64,000 nt of DNA. Source: Oscheius dolichura (Eukaryota; Nematoda; Chromadorea; Rhabditida; Rhabditidae). Below the pieces are notes generated by a model. It had not been told where the DNA came from. It searched no databases and was given only the letters and a program-made list of their open reading frames with translations. The position numbers and the translations under genes were made by a program. Below, piece after piece: positions 45,128-55,722 of this stretch. The stretch is from positions 6,124,001 through 6,188,000 of the forward strand of contig OW051494.1 of the NCBI GenBank assembly GCA_932521035.1. Reading direction: 5' to 3'. Every line of letters begins with the position of its first letter. Positions within the stretch are counted from its first letter, which is position 1.

Positions 45128-46871
45128 AAAAAGGGGGAGGAGGGAGACTACTCGACCAGAAACAAGTCGCCTCGGGAGGGGAAGATAAGGACGGAGGTAA
45201 TCTCGGGCTGCCGGGGCACACACACACGCATCAAAATCTAATTATGGGATCTCAATGAGCAAAGGAGACCTCTTCAGGGCGGCCTTTGTCCGGCTCGCAT
45301 TTCAGGACAAGTACGGGTCGGGAAGACGCCCAGTGGGGACTTGTTTGGTCGAGCTGTAAACTATGTTGAGCCCGGGCGGGGGACTGGAAATGCTCTTTTT
45401 GGAGGATTCTATGCTAATCTGATGCCTGAAGGAGGCAGAGCAAATCCATGCTAATTTTATGGGGGCTCATTGCTGGATAGAGGAGAGGGCAGAGATAAGG
45501 GGTACAGTAAGAGATGAGAGAGGAGACGGTCGGACTTACTTGGAGGGGGCCGGTCGTTGCATCGCCGCTCCTCCTGCTGCTTCTCTCCACCGAAATCTCG
45601 TTTTTGGGAGTTTGATCGTAGGTCAAAAGGCGTCGGGGCCCTCCCCGGAGGCAGTGTTCCCTCGTGCGACGGCTTCCGTCACGAGCTCTTCGGGCCTCTC
45701 TAATGAAGACTGATTCGAATTTCGCGCCAAATTGGATAAAAAAATGCGGACGGAGCCGGGCCGGTACTCGACTGGAAAGCGACACCCCCGAATTATGGGA
45801 AACGACTCGAGTTTCTTCCCCTCCCGCTCCCGTCAAATTTCGCCCCCATTTGAATGGCTAATTGTGTGATAAAACTCGCCTGTTGCCAAAGGGCACATTG
45901 AGCCGCGGGGAGACATCGTCGTCGTCGTTCTCGCTCTCGTTCATCTGCAAAGAGACGCGATTAGGGCGGGAATCCTCGGAAATCTTCAGCGTGATTACTT
46001 TTCCACGTCAAGAGAGGGGATCAAACGGGGAAAACAAGCCAGGGGGACGCGGCAGATGGAGGCATTTTTAGCAAGAGAATTGGCAGCAATCCCGACAGGA
46101 GGAGGACGTCTTTCCGGAGCCAGACCCCGGGATCGGATGTGGCCGAGTTCGGCTGATTATCCTCCTCGCCGGATTAGAGGCAGTCTTCCTCTCTGCAAAG
46201 TCTTTTCCTTCTTCTTCTTCTTCTTTTTGAGGGGGGAGACCCACATGGCGGGTGGAGGAAGGGAGTTGGGAGATTTCGTGATGGATGGGGGCTTTGTTTG
46301 GAGCAGGGACAAGTTGGCTGGGAGGGGAAACAATGGCTAAAGAAGTCACGCTCCCTCCTTTTCGGATAATGAGAATCGGGGAAGATGATGATGGGATGGG
46401 CCAGGGGGGTGTTTGCCGTCATCCGGGGGGTCATCCCCCTTGAAACGGAATAAAGAAGTGTCCGGAAGGTCATGACCCTAGGGAGCGTCGGCGAGATGCT
46501 CTAATTGTCCACGAAAGGGTTTCCTCCTATTTTTATTTATGCCGGCCATGAAAACAAGAGGAAGCGGGTTGTTTCCGAAGGGGAATATCCGCCGCAGATC
46601 AAAAGGGAGAGACGAGCCGCCGCGACTGATTCGGTTAGCCGAGGAGAGCATGGAAATGGCCAAGTCCCCCCACTTGGAGTGAGTCCCCCTCGATCGAATC
46701 GATAGCCTCCCCTTCTCTCTTTCGCTGTCTCAACATCTGGCGGAACGCATTAGTCGTAAAAACAACGAGCACATCAATCGCCGGTTTTTGTGCAGCCGAC
46801 TCAACTTAAAAAATGATATTTATTCAAGATATGTACAGAAAAACGGGAGGAGGACGAGGACGAGAGGGGCA
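45128..46871. other. Upstream region of the PLC-related gene with possible 5' exons
   Basis: GC-rich. Two minus-strand stretches look coding: about 45,539-45,710 (ends SRRSGDATTGPLQ at a GTAAGT donor) and 45,870-45,942 (starts MNESENDDDD directly after TTTGCAG). They may be alternative 5' exons of the PLC-related gene, but phases do not join cleanly to the KTVSF exon. 46,000-46,870 holds nothing I can call. Confidence 0.35.
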
Positions 46872-47804
46872 TCACCACATGAGGTCGGAGTGGGGCTGCG
46901 GGCCACCGGCCTCGAGATATTCTGAATTGATCTGATGGAAAGGAGAGAACAGTAAACAGAACAGGGTGATTAGGCTCGGGTTGCTCGATCAGATACGGCC
47001 TGGGTCAGCATGGGTCACCCCCGGATGTAATAGAGAGAGACACCCACCTTGCTTCATCAGATAATAATTGTAGGGAGGAATCGAAGGAAGGGACGGCGCT
47101 AGGGGCAGGGACAACGGGTTGGCCGGGCCCGAGGACGACACCCCGTTCGAACTTCTCCACAGATTGAACGACGTCTATTTCTCTATTAGATCCGGATGAT
47201 CTCCCCCGTACCTGTAGTCCGTAGCCGCCTCCCTTGTCGTCGAAAACATCCACCCCGAAGACTTTGCCGCCGTCTCTCTTCACCTAAATCACTTTCGAAA
47301 GTCCCGCCACCCGGTCACCTGATCCAGGAAGCGAATATAGTCTGTGGCAATGCGGAGGGTGTGGATCTTGCTCATCTTGTCCGACGGCATCGAGGGGACG
47401 ATCTTCCTCAACTGGGTGAAGGCCTCGTTTAGCTCCTGGAAGTTTCCGTTCCCACAAGATGCTAACGGTCCGTTTTACGAGCAGAGAGAGGGCCGAGCCA
47501 GCTGTATCCAGCCAGCCAGCCAGCCTACCGTAGTCTCTCCCATAACACATGATGAAATAATAAGACGGAAATGATCAGAAGAAGGGTAATATAATAGAAC
47601 TGGATAGAGAAGTGATAGCCAAGTGATAGCCAAGATAGGGAAAGGGGAGAGGAAGAGGCACAATGGGAAAGAAGGGAGGAGGCGGGGGACGGGGATACTC
47701 ACCTTGGTTCGCTGACGCTCCCTCTTGTTGGCACAGACGCGTTGGATGAGGTTCTCCTCCTCATTCTTGTTCGTCTTTCGATTCGAACGTTTCTTGGGCG
47801 CCAT
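46872..47804 (-). CDS. hlh-8: bHLH transcription factor, Twist/HLH-8
   Basis: Twist orthologs control mesoderm patterning; in C. elegans HLH-8 acts in the M lineage and enteric/vulval muscles. Start [17 protein letters not shown], then the basic region [14 protein letters not shown] (ANKRERQRT is the nematode form). After one intron comes the [42 protein letters not shown]. Next exons: [20 protein letters not shown], then [19 protein letters not shown] and a Pro/Tyr-rich tail ([14 protein letters not shown]). The last exon is best joined with the acceptor after ATCAATTCAG, giving [16 protein letters not shown]. Similarity outside the bHLH to C. elegans HLH-8 (FDEK-GY-LQ-AFN-W) supports true orthology. 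Minus-strand AATAAA lies near 46,816. Confidence 0.93.
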
Positions 47805-48775
47805 CGAAAGTCGCACTACGGTACCTGCCGGGTCGGAAAGCCGTGGGCCGCCCCCTCGGCGATGTTTATAGATGTCTCCGGCTGATATACGATGGCTCAT
47901 TAGACGAAACTTGAGACTCGCCGGGGAGAGGACAAAGAAACTGTCAGGAGGAAGGACGGACACCCATCTAACACTTCGGAGGAGAAGCTTCCAACTCAAT
48001 TTCAGCTGAAACGGAGTCTGAGACTCCAGGATCCCCCGGGCCATTTTCACATCTGCTCTTCCGCTGTGCCCCACATTCTTCACCCTTCGGCGTATTCTAT
48101 AGAACAGTCAACATCGACGTCTTTCTGAATGTCATGTATCACAAGCCCGTTTTCTGACGGGATTACCTTTCTGGCATGTCAAGCATGTCCCGGCATGTCA
48201 AGACCGATCTGGACCCATGACTTGTGTTTGCGCCAGCTGGTCGTCTTCTTTCTTTTGCTTCTGCCTGGCGCGGTCGTCTTCTACTTCATCTAACACACAA
48301 GGTCAATTTGATTGTTACTTTCCACAAATTTACTCTAAAAATTACAAAGAAAGCGTGCAGGACCTCTTCCCGAGGCCGGCGCCCCTGTCATGCCTCTGGC
48401 TCCTCCGGGAGCCGACAGGAAATCGCGTTGTGGGCTCCGATCCACATAAAATGACGCGTCCCGTTGATTCGGGTAGTCTCTTTTTTGTCTAAAAATCGGG
48501 TAGTAGAGACGGCCAATGGGACTGGCCACCAGGGAATCCGCCTCTCGTGCCAGCCTCTCTTTTTGGAGAAGGCGTCCCGGCCCGGTCCCCCGATGTCCCG
48601 TGCATCCTCGTGTCCACAGCGGTGTTTGGAACAGCACAGATGGATCCGGGCATCGCCAAGGGGCGACTGGAAGTGCTCGAAACTCTGATACTTTCTTTTT
48701 GACCAAATTCATTTAAAATATTCAATCCTTATCGTCTTCCCTCTATTGCCTCTCGCTCGTCTCTTCCATTTTCAG
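47805..48775. promoter_or_regulatory. Upstream region of hlh-8
   Basis: Probable promoter of hlh-8 (transcribed leftwards). GC-rich; several short unsupported ORFs on both strands. A doubled GGCATGTCAAG...GGCATGTCAAGACC sits at 48,172-48,205. No confident sites. Confidence 0.35.
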
Positions 48776-49056
48776 GTATCGTCTGCTCTGCTGGGGATCT
48801 CTCGCTAGATGTCTCTCTGAATCGGAGCGACTATAAGGACTCTACGATTATAGGAGAACAGCATGGGGACACGGACGTCAAATCTTCTGCTGTTGCCAAT
48901 GGTTCGTCCGTTTTATTCTACAGAAAAGCCATCCATATTCCGTATGCCCGCACTCTTTCCCAAGCTCGAGCTACTGTTGCGGTCATCCTTTATTTAGCTA
49001 AAGAAACAGTACCACCGGGAATTGATCTGTATATTTCCCGCCCAACTAGCCTTTGA
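48776..49056 (+). pseudogene. Isolated open exon-like segment, origin unknown
   Basis: A CCATTTTCAG acceptor at 48,766-48,775 is followed by about 93 open codons ending in TGA at 49,054-49,056. It contains LSLDVSLNRSDYKDSTIIG, AVANGSSVLFYRKAIHIPYA and VAVILYLAKETVPPGIDLYI. Residue content looks coding, but no start or partner exon is nearby and only decayed repeats surround it. It may be a relic of a gene or transposon. Confidence 0.3.
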
Positions 49057-49577
49057 ATTTTGCCATTTTACGCGCATATTTGGGGAGCAGCCGCTCGTTG
49101 GTTAAGAATTAAGCCTGACTTGTCTACAGTAATCGGTATCGGTCTTCCAGAGCAGATTCCTGTAGACATGTCAATTTCAGGGATAAAGTGTTCCTCTATC
49201 TCAATGGGCCATTCTGTGGTTATCCTCTTGACTCATTGGGCTTGTGTGGTCTGGGGAGTTCATGGGGCAATCCGGCGATAGGCTGTCCATTTGATATTAT
49301 CAAGTGAAAAAGACGTTTTAGGATCGGCCCGAAGAAATGGGTTCCTGGACTGGATGTGATGGCTCTCATCTCGACGAGGCGGCTCCTGAAAAAAGGCCGC
49401 AGATCCCAGAGACGAAGAGAAGAACAGAAGAACTGGCTGCTCGGACCGGCTCATCGCGCCTAGTATCTTCAAAGAAAAGGAGACTGCATATCGGACGACG
49501 GCACTACGAAGAAGCGAGATGACAAGCAGGACACCATGAAGAAGAGGAGAGGACTACCGAGGGACATCCAGAGAATT

Positions 49578-51565
49578 CATCGTCCCGGCCACTCTGAGAG
49601 CCTTTAAAAGAATCCAGAGGGACCTAGGATTATTGCATTTGTAAGCGTCCTTTTTTTGTAAAGCCTTCGGCGGGAGTACCGATTTTCAAAATCAAAAAAC
49701 GTATTTTGCGGTGGTAGGTGAACGTTTTTGGCATCAATCTGACAAGGAAAAATTGCTAGGCAAGGCGTACTATGGCGTATTCAACCAAAAGGTTACTGGC
49801 AGCTCCAATTTCAAAAATGGTAAATCCCGCCAAGGAGCTTTACAAAAAAGAACGCTAAATAATGCAGTTAATCCTAGGTCCCTCTGGGTTCCTTTGACAC
49901 GTCAGGAGACGTCGAGCCGAATCCGATTGAATAGGATGGAACGAAGATTACAATTTAAAGGTAGAGTGGAAAAAGAGGAAGAGAAGCTGGGACTGGTTGG
50001 CTCTCCCCTTTGAAGAGACAAAATATTGGTGTATTTCAGGCCATCCGTTCGTGCTCTTTGTGTCGCTAAAACGTACCAGTCATATCCCGAGCAGGAAAAA
50101 GAAGCGTCGCTCTCGGCCGGCCATACCACGAAGATACAAATGACGTGGATTTTGGAACTAGGAATGCCTGTTGATGGACGAGGAGGGACACCGTCACGGC
50201 TGCCTACCAAGAGGCCTCGAGGAACCTCATCGTCCCGGCCGCTCTGCGATCCCTCGACACGTCACGACACATCGAGTCGAATCCGATTGAACGGGATGGA
50301 ACGAGGATTATCGTTTAAAGGTGGGTTGAAGGAAACGACTCATGAGACCGGTTTCGCGTTGACCCAACTCGCTGAATTGACTATTGCTCTCTTTCAGGTT
50401 CCACCGTTCCCTTCTGTCTATGTCGCCTAGGGTAGCCGTGGCTTGGCTACGGCAAAGAAGAGACTGAAGTCGTGTGCTCATCGCATTTTAACACCAACAG
50501 CGAGCCCTAGTCCAAGCAGGAGGACGAAGAAGCAGCCAACAATTGCTGGATTCCTTGGCTTGAAACGACACCTCACAGAAAGTCGAGGCGACCTACATCG
50601 ACGGCCAGGCGAGGACCGTCTGATGGGAACACTACGGATGACAAATACCCTTGTCCCCAATACCCACTGTGGAAAGAGGACGGCTCGCACCTACTGGTAG
50701 ACAATGACGGACACCTACCTCCCTGGCCTGCCTGGACAAGTTGAACTCGGAAGCATTCAAAGAGATCATCGTCCCGGGCACTCTGAGATCCTTCGACACT
50801 TCAGGACATGTCGAGTTTAATCCGATTGGATGGGACTGGGATCAGAGCTAGACAAATGAAATGATGATTCATGCCACCTCGTCTTCGCTGCTCCCTCTCC
50901 TCCCGACAAGACGACTCCCGAAGGAACGTTGTACTGACCATACGAAAGACGATGAGAGGGAACGAAGACTGATTGCTAATGAATTTAAAGAGGATAGCCA
51001 CCAAGAAAAATAGCGAAAACCTATGAATATGCTGACGTCAAACGGAAGAGGAGAGACTCGGCTGGATGATCGGGCCTCGACCAGAATGTACATCGTGCCA
51101 GCCGCTCTGAGATCGGTCGACATGTCCAGTCTAATCCAACTGAGCAGGATGGAATAGGGATCGGATTACTAGGTAGGGTGGAGAAAAGAGTACTTGGTCT
51201 TCCCGTTGAAGAAACAGATAATTATGCTGTTTTTAGGCGGTTGTCCCTTGCCTATCGTCCACGTCCCTGGAGTGTCGTCCGAAGTGGTCGTCAACTGGCC
51301 GGAGAAAAGCCAGGCGTCGAGCTGGCAAATCCCAGTGGTCAGGGTAAAGCAGCGTCCCTCGGCTCGCCTGAAACCGTTCAGTGGTCCGGACAACTTACAT
51401 TTGGAATGCGGAATATCTACTGGCGGACAAGAAATGTCGCCTGGCCCGGTTGGACGAGTTGGCCTCCTCCAGAAAGTACATCGTCCCTGCCGCTCTGTGA
51501 GCCGTCTACACGTCAAGACATGTCGAGTTTAATTCGATTGAGCAGGACGTGTCCGGGATGCCGCA
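49578..51565 (+). repeat. Array of degenerate tandem units, exon-like
   Basis: A roughly 90-nt core recurs at about 49,580 (split by a MITE and resuming at 49,894), 50,230, 50,768, 51,089 and 51,488. Consensus pieces: CATCGTCCCGGCCGCTCTG, then TCGACACGTCAGGACATGTC and GAGTCTAATCCGATTGA. Spacings are 300-540 nt. Some copies translate to a common peptide (SSSRPLCDPSTRHDTSSRIR) and are followed by a donor-like TTTAAAG/GT. Stops and frame breaks are frequent, so the units are decayed. Confidence 0.65.
49608..49893. mobile_element. MITE related to element A, inserted in a repeat unit
   Basis: Terminal inverted repeats of about 27 nt: left AAGAATCCAGAGGGACCTAG, right arm complement AAGGAACCCAGAGGGACCTA. 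Flanks are TTAA (49,604-49,607) and TTGA (49,894-49,897), i.e. a decayed TTAA duplication. The outer 14 nt match element A of the WDR48 intron except one base. It interrupts one copy of the tandem unit exactly between CTCTGAGAGCC and GACACGTCAGG. Confidence 0.65.
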
Positions 51566-52843
51566 GAAGCCGGAGGATACGCGCAGAACCGAACAAACCG
51601 CCGGCATACCTGAAAAAGACGATGGTCTCTTCTTTTTGTGATAGGCGTAAAAGCCCTTTGCCCTGTGTTTGTGCCCAGGTCCGTGTTTATGAGGGGCCGA
51701 GAATCCCTTTCTTTTACAATGGCTGCCCGTCCCTGTCCCTCGTCCCACGTCATTTACACAGGGCAGACCCCGTTCCTTGTCTTCAGTTTACGATGCAGAA
51801 CCTAGAATTTTTCGATAGATCTTTCATTTTGGGAGTCAAAAATGAAAAAGAATCTTGGGTCTCCATAACAAAACCCTGTGAAATGTCCGTCCCTTTCAAT
51901 AATTCCTACGGTCGATGCCTTCCTGCGAAGCTAACCTGCGCCACCGGGATAGCTTCAGTTTAAATGAGTTATCTCGGTCGGGTGAATATTTTTAAAAGGA
52001 GAACTGGTATGGCAGCAAAGGGAAGGCCTTGGCGGATGCCCTGTCAAAAGGAATCTGCTCCAGGTTACAAAATGGCAGAGTATGGGGGTGTCCTAGGAGA
52101 GGATTGGGATAGTACCAGAGCTCAACAGGGGAGGACAGGCGGAATGGAGTTTTCCCCTTGTTCAGAAGAGTCGTATCCTATTTGCCCCTCTTCCTGTAGT
52201 CTAACTCGCCCCGTCCGTTTTTCCAGAAAACTTGTTGGCGGTAATTAGAGGCAAAACTGTTTGATTTGAGTATTATCCGTCTAGCTCGGGTGCACTGGCA
52301 CTTCTGATCTTTGTTTTTGGCCATCTGAGAGAGGGGAGACTGTTCTTGTTAGAACCAAAATCCCGGAAATTATCGAGCTCTTCTCGGCAGGGTCTTCGAC
52401 TTCCAAAGACGAGGTGCCCCGATGGATTGCCACCTGCCCAGGAAGATTGCGTACTTCGTCCAGGTGAAAATCTAACCCCTTCCTCTGTGTAGTGTCTCCC
52501 TGGGCAAAAGAAAGCGGGGTAGGGTAGAGAATTCCCGTTTAGCTTGGATTACGGCCCACCTCTAAATCCACCTGCCCATTTGATGTTTCATTTCCTCGGC
52601 CCATCTGGGGTCTCTGCTCATCCTAGAGTTGAACTTGTCGAAATCCTTCCAGAAGTGAAAGAATCCTTTCATCTGGCCATCCTTCCTTTTTCGGGCAGCA
52701 ATACAGACAGTCAGCGGGAGACAGGCCTTGGTATAGAACGGGATTGTCTTCTTCAGAATTCAGTTATACCGAGACGACCAGTGTTTTCGGTTTCAAGAGG
52801 CAAAAAGGGCAGGCAACCAGAAGGAAAAGGAGGACCACTCTGA

Positions 52844-53120
52844 AAGGAGACATTCAGTGTGCTGTAGAAGGGACAGAGGACTCATCTTTTACGACCACAA
52901 AAAGGCAATCCAAGGAGGTGGGGAGCGTCATTCGGTACAGCTCAAGTCCTCTATTCCCCATCCTCCTCCTCGTTTTCGTCGTTGGAACAGCCTTGTTGAG
53001 AGCAGGAGGACATCACAGGACGCGCAGCGAACCACTGTTCTCGGCATCCTGGAAAGAGACTTTCAGTGTGTAGTGGATAGGATAGAAGGCTCATCATTTG
53101 CGCCGTCGAAGAATCCAAGT
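52844..53120 (+). repeat. Two-copy degenerate direct repeat
   Basis: About 70 nt at 52,846-52,915 and 53,048-53,117 share GGAGACATTCAGTGTG / GAGACTTTCAGTGTG, then GTAGAAGG / GTGGATAGG and GGACTCATC / GGCTCATC. They translate to similar peptides (IQCAVEGTEDSSF and FQCVVDRIEGSSF). Surrounding frames are broken; likely remains of a repeat family or gene. Confidence 0.4.
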
Positions 53121-53469
53121 GCTAGCGACATCATCTGCTACCGTCTGCCATGCTCAACTCCGCCAGTTCAACCCATCGATCATCCGCCATCCACCGTCTG
53201 AATAAAAACATTATCAGTGGGCATTTTGAGGATTCGTGGCTCATCCTGTGAGACGAGGAGAAGGGCGGCCATCGTCGCCGAACCATCATCCATTTCCTGA
53301 AACAACCCTGGATTATAATTTTCTCCTCGTCTTACCATCCACCAGAGTGATTCCGGAGGAGACATCCGCAGTCTCCCGTCGTCCGCCACCCGGCCATCTA
53401 CCGAACTTATCTAAACGCGGCCGATTAGGCGCAGTGCGCACACGAAAACATAAAATAATAAGAGTACAT

Positions 53470-54700
53470 ACATAAAAAAGAGAGAAAAAGAAAAAAAAAG
53501 AAAAAAGAAAAAAGAAAAAAAAAGAAAAATGAAAAAAAACGAAAAGAAGGGAGGGAAGGGGACCAGATCGTCCCCATTCCCGCCCACCACCTAGAGGAGA
53601 GCTGCCTGGAGAAAAAAAAAGAGAAGAGCCGTTGCGGGAGCCTTTTACGGTAACAGAAATGGTCAGCCACCGCGGCTAGGACACCCCAAACACGGCCATT
53701 TTGGGAGAGGAGGATGTCCGGGGGGCTAGCTGTGGTAGACTGTCCGGGGGCTATTATTTTTTGTTTTGTTTTGCTTTTATTTTCTTTTTTTCTTTCTTTT
53801 TTTTTGTCCTTATTTTGTTTTCTTGACGTGGCTCGGCTGGCTGAGGTCCGTTGGCCGGCTTCTCTTCTCCCATTGGATCGTCTTCTTCCGTCTGCTTCAT
53901 GTCCGTCGGCTCGTTTCAAAGTTTCCGGCAGGGGGTGGATGGGTTAGGGGATGAACAAGGCGACCTGGCTCTCTGGCAGGTGCCAGTTGCATGAGCAGAG
54001 CGATCAACGAGGTGGCCACTGGCTTTTGGCCAAACTCCGGGTGCCGAAAGGGGTCCACGTGGAGGGTCTAATCCCTCGCAGAGGTGGGTCGTCCCAGTGG
54101 CGGGGGGAGTCCGGAGGGGCACACCCGGCGACTCGATGCAGCATGGCCGTTGGCTACCTGGTCAGAGCCCCCGTCCCGGGAGCGCTTCTTTATTTTTTTT
54201 TCTTTTTTTTTGTTTTAGTCTTCGCTGCTCCCTTTATTTTCAGAAATCCTGCTTATCCGCTGACGTAGTGGCTCCTTTCGACTGAAGTATTTCCGGCTTC
54301 AACTGTGGATCCTTGTGCTTCGGCTTCGGCGGTTCAAAATGTTCCTTGTCATCCTCCTAGCTCGGGTTCATCTTCTTTCTTCGTCCTCCTCCTGTCTCCC
54401 CCTTTTGCATGGTGGCGGCGGCGTCGAGGGCATTCATCATTTGGACATTTTCTTTTTTTTTTGTTTTTTTTTCTTTTTCTTTTTTTTCTTCTCCCCCCAG
54501 ACAGTCTTAGCCGGTGCTGTGGCCACCCCAGACGGGAAAACAGAGGGGATGGCCGGGAGGGCTCCTAGTGGACTCCGCGGATGGCTGATGGCCCTTTGGG
54601 CATCTTTTAAAAAAGAAAAAAAAAGGCTCCCGCGGCATTTGGACGCAGAAGAAAAAGCCCCCCTCTAGGTGGAATGGGGAGAAATAAGGGGAAACCTACC
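53470..54700. repeat. Degenerate inverted repeat with long poly-purine/pyrimidine tracts
   Basis: A left arm at about 53,480-53,760 and a right arm at about 54,440-54,690 are diverged inverted copies. Shared blocks: TCCCCATTCC...ACCTAGAGG, GCGGGAGCCTTTT, CCGCGG and GTAGACTGTC / AAGACTGTC. Each arm also has A/G-rich or T/C-rich tracts over 60 nt long. A decayed foldback element or large palindrome is the likeliest reading. Confidence 0.45.
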
Positions 54701-54799
54701 TGAGGCCGCAGGGGGTCGAACAGGACCATCGGCGCGTACCAATTCTATCTTTCTCCAATTTCTCCTTTCACAATTTTCCGATAAAATGAAGAAGTAGAA

Positions 54800-55722
54800 G
54801 AGTCGTCATACTGAAAAAGGTAGGATTATTAACTGGAAGGAGGAGGATAACTGACCGACTCCGGGCAGATATCCAATTCGACCGAACAGACGGTTCCGGC
54901 TACTTCCCCCACCGCAGCTGGTGACCGGTCTTGAGGGTGGACACGACGATGGGACGCGGTTGAGGGACAAGACCAGGCTGAAATCTGAAAATGGCTGATT
55001 ATTGTGGGAACAGAGGTGGAGACGAACCTGGCTGTCCCGTCCCATCTCCTCTTTTCCCAGCTGTCCCTCCTCTTGCCGGCTCCTCGGACAGATTCCCTCG
55101 GATCCATAGCAGCAAGTCTGAAGAGGACCCAGTTCTGACTATTCCTTTTGAAGCAAACCTCAAATTTGAGAAGAGGGGGCCTTCTCCTGATCCCAAACGA
55201 CGGGTTGTTCCTCTCCTTTTCAGAATCACAGCAACGAGTCGGCGGCAGAAGACTCTCCGTCTCCTCCAGCGGGGCCTCGATCCTTCTAAGCGTCGTCGAG
55301 TCACTTCTCGGCCACTTCTCTCGCCTGTCCCGGCTTGGCATCGTCTCACCAGCCATTGTCGTTGTCGTCGTTGTTGCGAGTACGTATCTTTTGTAGTCGC
55401 TCTTCTCGTCCTCCAACCACGCTGGCACTTGGAGCGGAGCTGCTCTCTCGCGGCCGGACTGAAACATATATGTTGTTATTTATCGTTTCCTCGTTTTCCC
55501 TTTTCTATTCCTTTTTGAATTGGCCGCCCATTACGGAAATTCGCGTTTTTTCGCTTGTAAAAACACCTCGCTCGTATTGAAGACGTGACATTTTTTTGGT
55601 TTGGCGTCGTCTGAAGCAGTGACAACGACTTCAAGAAGCGGGCAGTCAAGAAAATGTTGGAGGATTCCATTTTGGAAGAGCTGGTCCATTAGAAGTAAGG
55701 ACTCACTCTTCTGTCGGTGGCC
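54800..55722. other. Region of ambiguous coding potential
   Basis: Both strands have open frames. On the minus strand two pieces join over a 45-nt GT...TTTTCAG intron (FASKGIVRTGSSSDLLLWIR ... GTGQ/DFSLVLSLNRVPSSC). On the plus strand an exon-like end reads SDNDFKKRAVKKMLEDSIL and EELVH, stopping at 55,692. Neither could be built into a full gene or matched to a family, so I leave both uncalled. Confidence 0.3.

Noticed and set aside
51178-51963. A 261-codon plus-strand ORF
   Set aside because: It runs through copies of the decayed tandem unit and unrelated sequence without a recognisable domain; other copies are broken in the same frame.
54991-55518. 175-codon plus-strand ORF
   Set aside because: No domain or splice support; the opposite strand has an equally open frame with a plausible intron, so neither was called.
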